Shown here piece after piece: positions 1 to 6,279 of a stretch of DNA of 43,686 nucleotides. The stretch lies in IMG/VR virus record IMGVR_UViG_3300049457_000038, positions 1 through 43,686 of that record; one strand, given 5' to 3'. The position numbers and the translations under genes are program-made. The stretch is from a virus. Position 1 is the stretch's first letter. Every line of letters begins with the position of its first letter. The notes under the pieces were generated by a model. It saw only the letters and a program-made list of their open reading frames with translations. It did not search any database and was not told the origin of the DNA.

Positions 1-37
1 GCGACGCCGGGCCGCGCGGGTAGCCGTTTCGCGCCCC
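1..37. repeat. Left copy of terminal direct repeat
   Basis: These 37 bases match 43650-43686 at 34 of 37 positions. The three differences (positions 5, 15 and 31) all have C or G here against A or T in the right copy. The repeat runs straight into a poly-C tract. The simplest reading is an assembly overlap of a circular or circularly permuted molecule, with sequencing errors near the homopolymer. A true short terminal repeat is the alternative. Confidence 0.75.
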
Positions 38-90
38 CCCCCCCCCCCGATTCTGATCCTGCCGTAGCGGCCCCGCGGTGGCTCGCGTGA
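1..90 (+). CDS. C-terminal part of a small junction-spanning protein
   Basis: This frame continues the gene that starts at 43629 if the window is closed into a circle. Joined at the terminal repeat it gives about 36 residues, with a basic Gly/Arg/Ala N-terminal part, five prolines encoded by the C tract, and a stop TGA at 88-90. The next gene starts with GTG at 87, giving the 4-base GTGA overlap used throughout this genome; that supports the reading frame. Only a C-tract length divisible by three keeps this frame open. Function unknown. The shortness and the homopolymer leave doubt. Confidence 0.5.
   Translation, partial: ATPGRAGSRFAPPPPPDSDPAVAAPRWLA
34..48. repeat. C15 homopolymer at the window edge
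   Basis: Fifteen consecutive C, inside the small junction gene. The true length is uncertain because such tracts break assemblies, and this one is where the window was cut. If real it could slip and switch the small gene on and off. Confidence 0.8.
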
Positions 91-431
91 GCCCCGCAAC
101 AGTCCTCCGCGACCTCGACAGAGTCGTCGCCGCCGCCGAGCCGCAGCAACGCCTCGGGCTCGCGCTGGCACTAAATGCGCGCGTGGCCACCCTGGCCGCG
201 GACATGGCCGCCGAGCCGTCGGCGCCGTCGGCGCACGAGAGCCCGGCGGCGGAAGCGAAGGAGCGCTGGCTGGCCGTCGACGAGGCCCTGGCCGTCCTGG
301 GAAACAAGGTCAATCGCAAGTTTCTCTACCGCGCCACCAGGGGCATGAAGTTCCGAAAGGACCTCTCGCGCAAGAACGTCCTTTGGGAAGAGGCCGGGCT
401 GCGCAGGTGGATCGCATCGAGGCGGAGCTAG
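87..431 (+). CDS. Small HTH-like DNA-binding protein
   Basis: 114 residues from GTG at 87, which overlaps the preceding stop (GTGA); GTG at 78 would add three residues. The N-terminal half is helical and Ala-rich. The C-terminal part, about residues 60-114, has a tryptophan followed by a VDEALAVLG segment, a basic recognition-like stretch (RKDLSRKNVLW) and a final RRWIASRR. This resembles excisionase/MerR-type winged helix folds that bind DNA. It is first or second in the rightward early unit, so a transcriptional or excision role is possible. The family is not firmly recognised. Confidence 0.65.
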   Translation: MSPATVLRDLDRVVAAAEPQQRLGLALALNARVATLAADMAAEPSAPSAHESPAAEAKERWLAVDEALAVLGNKVNRKFLYRATRGMKFRKDLSRKNVLWEEAGLRRWIASRRS

Positions 432-433
432 CG

Positions 434-793
434 ATGAGCGACCAGCCCTGGTCCCGGGCGGCGATCGAAGCCTGCGTGCACGGCCTGGCGGCCAGCGTCC
501 GCAAGTGGCCCACGGAGGCAGTGCTCAAGGCATTCGCCGCGGTGGCGCAGGTGCTCGACGAGCGGAGCGAGCTGGCTGGGGCGCTCAACCAGCAGCTTGC
601 CCTGCGCGCGCAGTCGGGCGCGAGTGCAATGCCCAGCGAGAACCTCGAGGCCCGTGTCGATGTGACGTCGCCGACGAAGGGTTGCCTCTTCGGGACGGCA
701 GTCGGGGCGGTCGGGCTTATCGCGCTACTGGTGGTCGGCTTCGCCGTTCTGGTGGTGGCTGGCTGGCGCTGGATGCTCGGAGGTGTCCGGTGA
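434..793 (+). CDS. Small protein with C-terminal membrane segment
   Basis: 119 residues from ATG at 434, just after the preceding stop. The first 85 or so residues look soluble and helical (IEACVHGLAASVRKW, then VLKAFAAVAQVLDERSEL). Residues about 90-118 form one strong hydrophobic span, GLIALLVVGFAVLVVAGW, probably a tail anchor. The stop overlaps the next GTG. Function unknown; phage early regions often carry such single-pass proteins. Confidence 0.75.
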   Translation: MSDQPWSRAAIEACVHGLAASVRKWPTEAVLKAFAAVAQVLDERSELAGALNQQLALRAQSGASAMPSENLEARVDVTSPTKGCLFGTAVGAVGLIALLVVGFAVLVVAGWRWMLGGVR

Positions 794-1116
794 GCGACGA
801 GCGCCCGTTCGTGATGCGCGAGGTCGGCGGCACCTGCGAGGAGTGCGCGCTGCTCAACGTGCCGGGCCTGCTGTGCCAGTTCCACGCCTCCATCGCCGAT
901 GTGATCGACCAGGTCGTGACAGCTACGGCCGGCAAGGTCGCGTTGCGGGGCGCAGTGGTGGAGCTGCGCGGCGCTTTGGCGGAGCTGCTCGAGGCTTGGG
1001 ACACGGTCCGGTGCAACCTGGGCGACCACACGCACGCGGCCATGGCCGTCATTGCCTACGAGCCGGTGACGATGAGGGTCCGCCTGGCCCTCGAGAAAGC
1101 GCGAGCCCTCCTATGA
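790..1116 (+). CDS. Cys-containing small early protein
   Basis: 108 residues from GTG at 790, in a GTGA overlap with the previous stop. The N-terminus carries CEECALLNVPGLLCQFH, a C-x2-C-x8-C-x2-H spacing that could bind zinc. The rest is helical (VVELRGALAELLEAWDTV). The stop overlaps the following ATG at 1113, implying translational coupling. No family recognised. Confidence 0.7.
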   Translation: MSDERPFVMREVGGTCEECALLNVPGLLCQFHASIADVIDQVVTATAGKVALRGAVVELRGALAELLEAWDTVRCNLGDHTHAAMAVIAYEPVTMRVRLALEKARALL

Positions 1117-1403
1117 TCTTCGACCCGAAGGAAGTAGCCCAGCGCTGGCCGGGGATCCCGCCGCTCATCCTGGACAGCCTCAGCCGGTACTTCAACGAGC
1201 ACCGCCCGACAGGCGGGTTCTTGGCCCACGCGCTGCAAAACGACTTCGCGATGGCAGTCATGGCGGCCGATCCGGACAGCCTTGCGGCCCTGCGGTCGAT
1301 CGCCGGGGCGCTGTCCGAAGCTCCGGGCCGGGCGTGGGGCTCGCCGCTCCATGTCACGCGCTGGCTCGCAACGGGTCACGCGGCGCTGGAGCGGCGCGGG
1401 TGA
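1113..1403 (+). CDS. Conserved small phage protein (HRPTGGFL motif)
   Basis: 96 residues from ATG at 1113. It contains YFNEHRPTGGFLAHALQN followed by DFAMAVMAAD, a pattern common in small phage early proteins of about 90 residues (aromatic, then a H/R-P-GGFL-x-AVL-x-ND core). The biochemical function of that group is unknown to me. It is coupled on both sides by 4-base overlaps. Confidence 0.75.
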   Translation: MIFDPKEVAQRWPGIPPLILDSLSRYFNEHRPTGGFLAHALQNDFAMAVMAADPDSLAALRSIAGALSEAPGRAWGSPLHVTRWLATGHAALERRG

Positions 1404-1612
1404 CGCCCCAGCGGCGGCGGGCGCGGATGTACCACGACATTCGCCGGCGCGTGCGGCAGTACGAGCTCGGCGGCCGCGATGGGACCGCGCCGCGCACCGG
1501 GCCCGAGCCAGCGGCGTGGGTGGTGGAGCGGTACGGCGTTTCGCGCGCGCGGGCCGAAGAGCTGATCACGGCGGCGCTGGCTGTCACACCCGAGGGAGGA
1601 CACCGTGGATGA
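1400..1612 (+). CDS. Small basic protein, unknown
   Basis: 70 residues from GTG at 1400, overlapping the previous stop (GTGA). Basic N-terminus (TPQRRRARMYHDIRRRVRQY), then a segment WVVERYGVSRARAEELITAAL that could be a helix-turn-helix. The start is chosen by overlap; the open frame extends upstream but that part shadows the preceding gene. Confidence 0.65.
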   Translation: MTPQRRRARMYHDIRRRVRQYELGGRDGTAPRTGPEPAAWVVERYGVSRARAEELITAALAVTPEGGHRG

Positions 1613-1769
1613 GAAGAGCGTGTTCGCCCTCCTCTTGGAGGAGCTGGTCAGGGTCGGATTCCTTCCGCCCCATGACGAGATGGCCTCCGCCGCCGCGGTG
1701 GCCAACATCTGTGAGTGCGCGGACTGCCGCACGGCGATCGTCAAGAATGAGGCGGCGGGTCGTGGATAA
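1605..1769 (+). CDS. Small Cys-rich protein
   Basis: 54 residues from GTG at 1605, preceded by a good GGGAGGA ribosome binding site at 1593-1599. Two halves: a helical FALLLEELVRVGFLPPHDEM and a C-terminal CECADC motif. It overlaps its neighbours on both sides by a few codons. Function unknown. Confidence 0.6.
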   Translation: MDEKSVFALLLEELVRVGFLPPHDEMASAAAVANICECADCRTAIVKNEAAGRG

Positions 1770-2040
1770 GCTCAACCCGCAGAAGGCGCCCTTCCGCCTG
1801 GCCTATCGCAAAGAGGGCGAGTTCGTGAATGCCTACTACGCCGAGCCGGGCACGATGGAGGGCGCCATCCTCCTCGGATCGATGCGCGTCTCGATCCTCG
1901 ATAGCACACCCGGCCTCTTCGATGACTTCCAGGCGTGCATGCGGAAGGCGCTCGAGCAGGCGTGCAGAAACGTGGGCTTCGACATGGGGCCCTGGCAGGT
2001 GTTCCACGCCCCCGAGCACGAACGAACGGGCGACGCATGA
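1747..2040 (+). CDS. Hypothetical early protein
   Basis: 97 residues from ATG at 1747; GTG at 1762 is an alternative that would shorten it by five. The sequence reads as a compact globular domain (PFRLAYRKEGEFVNAYYA, then MRVSILDSTPGLFDDFQACM). No family recognised. The stop TGA overlaps an ATG at 2037, but the next gene more likely starts at 2100. Confidence 0.65.
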   Translation: MRRRVVDKLNPQKAPFRLAYRKEGEFVNAYYAEPGTMEGAILLGSMRVSILDSTPGLFDDFQACMRKALEQACRNVGFDMGPWQVFHAPEHERTGDA

Positions 2041-2049
2041 GCAACCAGG

Positions 2050-2081
2050 TTGACGTACGTCATGGGGTAATGACACCATTA
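2050..2081 (+). promoter_or_regulatory. Palindromic operator/promoter region before the RHH gene
   Basis: A perfect 12-base palindrome TGACGTACGTCA lies at 2051-2062 and overlaps a TTGACG -35-like hexamer at 2050-2055. A second inverted repeat, TAATG-ACAC-CATTA, lies at 2068-2081. Both sit just upstream of the ribbon-helix-helix-like gene at 2100 and the integrase. The core GACGTACGTCA recurs at 16577-16587. This suggests an autoregulated promoter; no convincing -10 box was found. Confidence 0.55.
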
Positions 2082-2099
2082 GGGTCAGAGGTGCATGCC

Positions 2100-2342
2100 A
2101 TGACTGAGCAGAAGCGATTGAGGTTCTCGTTGTACATCGATGCCGACCACTTGGACGGCTTGGAGGTCGAGCGCCAGCGTCGGATCCGGGCGGGGGCGCC
2201 GCGGTCCGAGGCCGCTCTGGCCAACCTGATCAACGAGGCCATCGGGAAGTTGCTCCACCCTGACCCCGTGGTGCGCATCAAGCGTGGCATCGAGACGGTG
2301 AAGGTCGCCGGCGAGCTGCGCCGGGCGAAGGGCGGCCGCTGA
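2100..2342 (+). CDS. Ribbon-helix-helix-like transcriptional regulator
   Basis: 80 residues from ATG at 2100, with an AGAGG ribosome binding site at 2087-2091. ATG at 2037 is an alternative that would add 21 residues and put the palindromes inside the gene. The short strand RLRFSLYI, an acidic/basic helix (LDGLEVERQRRIRAG) and a second helix (RSEAALANLINEAIGKLL) fit the Arc/MetJ type of dimeric DNA-binding protein, though helix A is longer than usual. It sits directly before the integrase gene with palindromes upstream, which suggests it controls the integrase or itself. The stop overlaps the integrase start (TGATG). Confidence 0.6.
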   Translation: MTEQKRLRFSLYIDADHLDGLEVERQRRIRAGAPRSEAALANLINEAIGKLLHPDPVVRIKRGIETVKVAGELRRAKGGR

Positions 2343-3499
2343 TGCCGCGGGGCATGCGCGGCCTGGGCGGCACGTTCAAGCGCGGCAGCATCTGGTGGGT
2401 CCAGTACTTCAACCGCGGGGAGAGGTTGCGGGAGTCGAGCAGGTCGGACAATCACGCCGTGGCGATGGCGCTCCTCAAGAAGCGGCAGGGCGAGATCGGC
2501 CTCGGCCGGCTTGTGGGGCCAGACGCCGAGCGACTGACGTTCGAGGACCTCCGCAAGATCCTCATCGCGGACTACAAGGCAAACGGCCGGAAGAGCACGG
2601 ACAGGGCGGAATCCTCGATGGCTCACCTTGCGGAGGTCTTCGGGCGGGACCGCGCGCTCAACATCACGGCGGATCGGCTCGTCAGCTATCTGGCCCACCG
2701 GCAAGACGAGGGCGCCCGGCCGGCAACGATCAAGCTCGAGCTCTCAGCGCTGAAGCGGGCGTTCAATCTTGCCGTGCGCGCGGGCCGCATCCCTGCGCGG
2801 CCGGCGTTCCCGGTGATGCAGGTCCGGAACGCACGCTCCGGATTCTTCGAGGAGTCGGAGTTCCTCGCGGTCTGCGAGCATCTCGATGATGACGTTCGAC
2901 CGCTTGCGAAGTTTCTCTACCTGGTCGGATGGCGCTCGAGCGAAGCGAAGGGCCTAGAGTGGCGCCAGGTCGACCTCAAGGCCGGCGTGCTCCGGATCGA
3001 CGACAGCAAGAGCGGCGACCCGCGGACGCTGCCGTACCGCGGGCTGTGCGAACTGGTCGAACTCATCAACGAGCAGCGAGAGCGAGCCGACGTCGTGCAG
3101 CGGGAGAAGGGCGTCATTGTGACCCACGTCTTCTTCTGGTCGGACGGGACGCGCATCCTGAATTTCCGGAACGCCTGGGACAGAGCCTGCAAGGCCTCCG
3201 GCCTGAAGAAGCGATTGGTTCACGACTTCCGCCGGACAGCCGCGCGGAACCTGAGCCGCCGCGGTGTCCCGGAGTCGGTGATCATGGCGCTCTGCGGATG
3301 GCGGACACGGAGCGTGTTCGACCGCTACCGGATCGTCAACGAAGCGGACCTGGCCGAGGGGCTGGCCAAGCTGGCGGGCCCGGGACCCGTGGTGGTTCCG
3401 GACGAGCGCGGCCGCGTCCTCCGGATGAGAACAGCCACAGAACAGCCACAATCGGCGGGAAACGGGAAGGGAGTCAAGAAGGTTGAAGGCGGTAAGTAG
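2342..3499 (+). CDS. int: Tyrosine-type site-specific integrase
   Basis: 385 residues. Catalyses integration and excision between attP and the host attB. N-terminal arm-binding-like segment about 1-55, core-binding helices about 65-155 (LTFEDLRKIL, then RPATIKLELSALKRAFNLA), and catalytic domain about 165-345. The catalytic set is visible: R198 (GWRSSEAKGLEW), K223, H294 and R297 (HDFRRTAARNL), W320 in the place often held by His, and nucleophile Y329. The gene ends beside the attP, as is usual, and its 3' end encodes two of the arm-type repeats. Start ATG at 2342 overlaps the regulator stop. Confidence 0.95.
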   Translation: MPRGMRGLGGTFKRGSIWWVQYFNRGERLRESSRSDNHAVAMALLKKRQGEIGLGRLVGPDAERLTFEDLRKILIADYKANGRKSTDRAESSMAHLAEVFGRDRALNITADRLVSYLAHRQDEGARPATIKLELSALKRAFNLAVRAGRIPARPAFPVMQVRNARSGFFEESEFLAVCEHLDDDVRPLAKFLYLVGWRSSEAKGLEWRQVDLKAGVLRIDDSKSGDPRTLPYRGLCELVELINEQRERADVVQREKGVIVTHVFFWSDGTRILNFRNAWDRACKASGLKKRLVHDFRRTAARNLSRRGVPESVIMALCGWRTRSVFDRYRIVNEADLAEGLAKLAGPGPVVVPDERGRVLRMRTATEQPQSAGNGKGVKKVEGGK

Positions 3500-3508
3500 T
3501 TGAGGGAT

Positions 3509-3564
3509 TTGGTGCCGGAGGTGGGAGTCGAACCCACACGCCCTTTCGGGCACAGGATTTTAAG
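3509..3564 (-). other. attP core: 3' half of tRNA-Leu(TAA), not a complete tRNA
   Basis: Read on the reverse strand, this is the anticodon loop CTTAAAA (anticodon TAA), the 3' half of the anticodon stem, a long class II variable arm (GCCCGAAAGGGC), a T arm with GTTCGACT, the acceptor 3' strand CTCCGGC and an encoded ACCA end. The 5' half is absent: the five bases before the loop do not pair with the 3' anticodon stem. Recombination would restore an intact tRNA in the host. Confidence 0.9.
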
Positions 3565-3641
3565 CTCGCCCAAGGCCTCCGAAGCCGAGTCCTCTAAAAC
3601 TACCTATCGTCCCCAATAGACGCTGAATCAGTGGCTTGCGG

Positions 3642-3663
3642 CCATGCCTCGAAAGAGGCATGG
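3642..3663. other. Perfect 9-bp hairpin with GAAA loop
   Basis: CCATGCCTC-GAAA-GAGGCATGG inside the attP region, between the core and the right arm sites. There is no T-run after it on either strand, so a simple intrinsic terminator is doubtful. It could be a binding site for an accessory factor or an RNA hairpin. The rest of 3500-3730 holds the att elements and no gene. Confidence 0.6.
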
Positions 3664-3730
3664 AGCCCATAGGGACCGTTCGTCTCGATAGAACAGCCAC
3701 AGTTTAGCCACAGTCGGAAAGGGGGCGTCC

Positions 3731-4129
3731 GTGGGAGCGCGAAGCCGTGCCGCCGTTGACTGCGTCGAGACGCTACCCGACGATCGCCCGCCGGTGAGCG
3801 CGGAGCAGAAGTCCGCCCCTCCGGAGCTCACGCCAGGGGCCCGGCGACGTCGGCGAGCCCGCGGCCGCGCCCTATTCGACGAGGCGCGGCCCGCCCTCAC
3901 CGACGTCGTCAGCGTACGCCGCCAGGTCCCCCCGCCGCCCCGCCTGACGCAGGTCATCGCCGCCGCCTACCAGACCTATAACCAGGCCGTCGACGCCGCG
4001 GTGCGCGAGCTCCTGGCCGAGGTCGTCATCGCCATGGGCATCGACCAGGACTTCCGCATGGAGATCTCGGTGGAGGACGCCACCCAGGTCCTCGAGGCGC
4101 TCCGGTACATCCGCGAGGTGCGCTCATGA
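3731..4129 (+). CDS. Hypothetical protein after attP
   Basis: 132 residues from GTG at 3731, with a purine-rich GGAAAGGGGG ribosome binding site at 3717-3726. The first 60 residues are Pro/Arg-rich and probably disordered. The C-terminal part (TQVIAAAYQTYNQAVDAAVRE, split by no stop, then EDATQVLEALRYIREV) is helical. First gene of the block right of attP. The stop overlaps the next ATG. Function unknown. Confidence 0.65.
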   Translation: MGARSRAAVDCVETLPDDRPPVSAEQKSAPPELTPGARRRRRARGRALFDEARPALTDVVSVRRQVPPPPRLTQVIAAAYQTYNQAVDAAVRELLAEVVIAMGIDQDFRMEISVEDATQVLEALRYIREVRS

Positions 4130-4287
4130 GCGACGACCGCACGCTCGTCCTCTTGGTGCTCTTCGTCGAGACCCTCGTGGTGCTGGGCACGTGCGTGGCC
4201 GCCGCCGCGGCGTGGAGCGTTACGGCGCGTCGTGTCCGGCGGGCCCGGGCCAGGTGGCGGATGCGGAGGGGCCAGTGGCCACGCTGA
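4126..4287 (+). CDS. Single-pass small membrane protein
   Basis: 53 residues from ATG at 4126 (ATGA overlap with the previous stop). A hydrophobic span LVLLVLFVETLVVLGTCVAA near the N-terminus is followed by an Arg-rich tail (RRVRRARARWRMRR), predicting a membrane segment with a cytoplasmic basic tail. Function unknown. Confidence 0.6.
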   Translation: MSDDRTLVLLVLFVETLVVLGTCVAAAAAWSVTARRVRRARARWRMRRGQWPR

Positions 4288-4502
4288 AGGATTCGGCGCG
4301 CGCGGCCGCCGAGGAAATCGCCGCCGACCCGGGCGCGGCCGTGGGCGTGACGACCGTCGTCATCGAGCTCCACATGCGCGAGGCGCTCGAGCAAGCCGTC
4401 GACGTTGCCCAGCTGTGGGCCGTCATGCGCGGAACGATCGAAGGGCGGCAGGCTGCGGAGGACCTCGCGCGCGAGCTGCGCGTGGTCATGGGGGTCGCGT
4501 GA
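4275..4502 (+). CDS. Small helical protein, unknown
   Basis: 75 residues from GTG at 4275 with GGAGGGG at 4265-4271 just upstream. Almost entirely helical by composition (LKDSARAAAEEIA, then EGRQAAEDLARELRVVM). Overlaps both neighbours. No family recognised. Confidence 0.6.
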   Translation: MATLKDSARAAAEEIAADPGAAVGVTTVVIELHMREALEQAVDVAQLWAVMRGTIEGRQAAEDLARELRVVMGVA

Positions 4503-4726
4503 AGCTCCTGAAGAAGGTCCGCTGTCTTTGGCGCGGAGTCCACAGGCCCGCGCGCCACCCGTCGCTCCCGGGCTTCGTCTGCGACTGCGGTCACGTCTCG
4601 ACGGACCTGTCCGGCATGGGGTACGGACTCGATAGCGGCTACGTGCCGAAGCTCCGGCGAATGTACGACCGGGATCGTGGGCTCACCAGGACCTCAGAGT
4701 GGAACCCGACGCGGAGGGGCTGGTGA
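4499..4726 (+). CDS. Small Cys/His protein, possible zinc binder
   Basis: 75 residues from GTG at 4499 (GTGA overlap). Contains CLWRGVHRPARHPSLPGFVC followed by DCGH, giving Cys and His residues that could coordinate zinc. The C-terminus is Arg/Trp-rich. Function unknown. Confidence 0.65.
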   Translation: MKLLKKVRCLWRGVHRPARHPSLPGFVCDCGHVSTDLSGMGYGLDSGYVPKLRRMYDRDRGLTRTSEWNPTRRGW

Positions 4727-4911
4727 CCGCCGAGCACGACGCCGTCCGCGAGATCTCCGCCGGGCTGCTGGTCTACGCGCGCGACGTCGAGGCGTACGCG
4801 GAGAAGTACCACTGCCCCGAGCTGCTCCGGTGGGTCGAACGGCTCAGGGCCGGCGTCGCGGACGTCGTCGCCCACGTGGAGAGGCGCACCACAGACGAGG
4901 AGGGACCCTGA
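4723..4911 (+). CDS. Small acidic/helical protein, unknown
   Basis: 62 residues from GTG at 4723, preceded by CGGAGGGG and overlapping the previous stop. The in-frame GTG at 4699 lacks this ribosome binding site. Sequence is helical (AVREISAGLLVYARDVEAY). Stop and next start overlap by one base (TGATG). Confidence 0.6.
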   Translation: MTAEHDAVREISAGLLVYARDVEAYAEKYHCPELLRWVERLRAGVADVVAHVERRTTDEEGP

Positions 4912-5117
4912 TGACGGACCTGGTTGCCGTGAAGTGCGAGCAGAAGGAGTGCGGCCTCAAGGCCGCGGCGAGCATGAGCTGGCCTGGCCGGGCGCCGCTA
5001 CTCCTCTGCGTGGAGCACGGCAGGGAGATGAGGGCCGCCGCGGGAGCCATGGGATTCACCCTGGTCATCGAGCGGCTGGTCAATGAGCCGCCGGTTGGCG
5101 CCTCGGGCCGCCAGTGA
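4911..5117 (+). CDS. Small Cys-containing protein
   Basis: 68 residues from ATG at 4911 with a GAGGAGGGA ribosome binding site. CEQKECGLKAA near the start and LLLCVEHGREM further on give a C-x4-C ... C-x2-H pattern that may bind zinc. Coupled to the next gene by GTGA. Function unknown. Confidence 0.65.
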   Translation: MTDLVAVKCEQKECGLKAAASMSWPGRAPLLLCVEHGREMRAAAGAMGFTLVIERLVNEPPVGASGRQ

Positions 5118-5338
5118 CTTCCTACGGGCCGGTGAAGCCCGAGCCGCCTCCGGCAGACCAGGCCCGGCGCGACGAACGCGTGTGGCGCCGTTTGAACGAG
5201 TTCAGCGAGGACCTCGATCTGCTCGAGCATCGCTGCTACCGCTTGGAGCGGCATCTGTCCCGCCTGGCGTGGGCGGGCCTTGCGTTCATCCTCGCCTTCG
5301 CCCTGACCGGCCTGTACTTCACGGGAGGTGGGCGGTGA
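5114..5338 (+). CDS. Small protein with coiled coil and membrane anchor
   Basis: 74 residues from GTG at 5114. Proline-rich N-terminus, an amphipathic stretch (RLNEFSEDLDLLEHRCYRLE), then a hydrophobic span LAWAGLAFILAFALTGLYF close to the C-terminus. Coupled to the exonuclease gene by a GTGA overlap. Function unknown. Confidence 0.65.
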   Translation: MTSYGPVKPEPPPADQARRDERVWRRLNEFSEDLDLLEHRCYRLERHLSRLAWAGLAFILAFALTGLYFTGGGR

Positions 5339-6279
5339 CCACCGCCGCGCAAGCCACCCCCCACGAGATGGAGAAGCGTGCGCGGGCGGCCTGGCTCGCC
5401 GAGCGGCGATCCCTTATCACCGCCTCCGACGTGGCCGCCATCCTCGGCGAGGATCCCCGGCGCGGGCCGGCGGCCGTCTGGGCCCAGAAGGTCGGCGAGG
5501 TCGAAGCCGACGAGGCCGCCTGGATGCGGCGCGGCCGGCGGCTCGAGGTAGCGATCGCGGAGGAGTACTCCGAGGAGACCGGCCGGCCGGTGCACGCCCT
5601 CGATCCCTACTCGATCATCAGGCATCCGGATCTGCCCTGGCTGGGCGCTACGCTCGACAGGGAAACGGAGGGCTGCACCGCCAATCCTGCCCTGGCCGCC
5701 GGCCGGGCGCCGCTCGAGCTCAAGGCCGTTGGCGGCGGGGCCGTGCGCGAGTGGAGGGAAGAGCCTCCCCTCCATTACCAGATCCAGGTCCAGATCCAGA
5801 TGGCCTGCACTGGCCGGCAGTGGGGATCACTGACCGCGCTGCTGAGCGGCCTCACGCTCACCTGGAAGGACCTCGCGCGCAACGACCGCTTCCTGGCGGC
5901 CGCGCTTCCGCGGCTCGAGGAGTTCCGCCTGCGCGTGCAACGGCGCGAACCGCCGGAGGCCGATGGGTTGCCCGGCACCACGGCCGCGCTCAAGGCGCTC
6001 TACGCGGACGAGGACGGCGCAACGGTCCCCCTCGACTACGACGCACTGACGCTCACGGACGCATGGGAGGGCGCCGGCAGTCAATGCCGCGGCTTCGAGG
6101 CCGCGCGCGAAGGGTTCGAGAACAAGCTCCGCCTCCGCCTCGGCGACGCCACCTTCGGCGCTCTCCCAGACGGTTCATTCCTATCCCTCAAGACCACGAA
6201 ACGCGCCGGCTACACGGTGGAGGCGACCTCGTATCGCCAGCTCCGCCGGTTCCGGCCACGACTGAAAGTGAGGAAGTGA
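5335..6279 (+). CDS. YqaJ-type phage recombinase exonuclease
   Basis: 314 residues from GTG at 5335. Lambda-exonuclease/YqaJ family enzymes degrade one strand of double-stranded DNA ends to create single strands for annealing. Visible family features: RRSLITASDVAAILGEDP (residues 25-41), LGATLDR with D108, LELK with E128 and K130 (the D...ExK metal site), and HYQIQVQIQM at 147-156. Length fits the family. It sits immediately before a probable annealing protein, as exonucleases do in Red-like pairs. The start is supported by the 4-base overlap and a GGGAGG upstream. Confidence 0.88.
   Translation: MTTAAQATPHEMEKRARAAWLAERRSLITASDVAAILGEDPRRGPAAVWAQKVGEVEADEAAWMRRGRRLEVAIAEEYSEETGRPVHALDPYSIIRHPDLPWLGATLDRETEGCTANPALAAGRAPLELKAVGGGAVREWREEPPLHYQIQVQIQMACTGRQWGSLTALLSGLTLTWKDLARNDRFLAAALPRLEEFRLRVQRREPPEADGLPGTTAALKALYADEDGATVPLDYDALTLTDAWEGAGSQCRGFEAAREGFENKLRLRLGDATFGALPDGSFLSLKTTKRAGYTVEATSYRQLRRFRPRLKVRK

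Larger units (their letters stand above)
3429..3717. other. attP attachment site with arm-type repeats
   Basis: The tRNA-derived core (3509-3564) is flanked by two pairs of a direct repeat with core AGCCACA. Left pair: gccaca at 3434-3439 and 3445-3450 (inside the 3' end of int). Right pair: 3696-3701 and 3707-3712. In both pairs the spacing is exactly 11 bases, about one helical turn, and each pair ends in ATCGG or GTCGG. This is the architecture of integrase arm sites. The arms were inferred from sequence only. Confidence 0.8.

Noticed and set aside
1-37. True direct terminal repeats of a linear genome.
   Set aside because: 37 bases with three mismatches at a homopolymer is better explained by an assembly overlap, and a gene runs through it.
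3509-3564. A functional phage tRNA-Leu gene.
   Set aside because: Only the 3' half is present and the anticodon stem cannot pair, so it is an attachment core.
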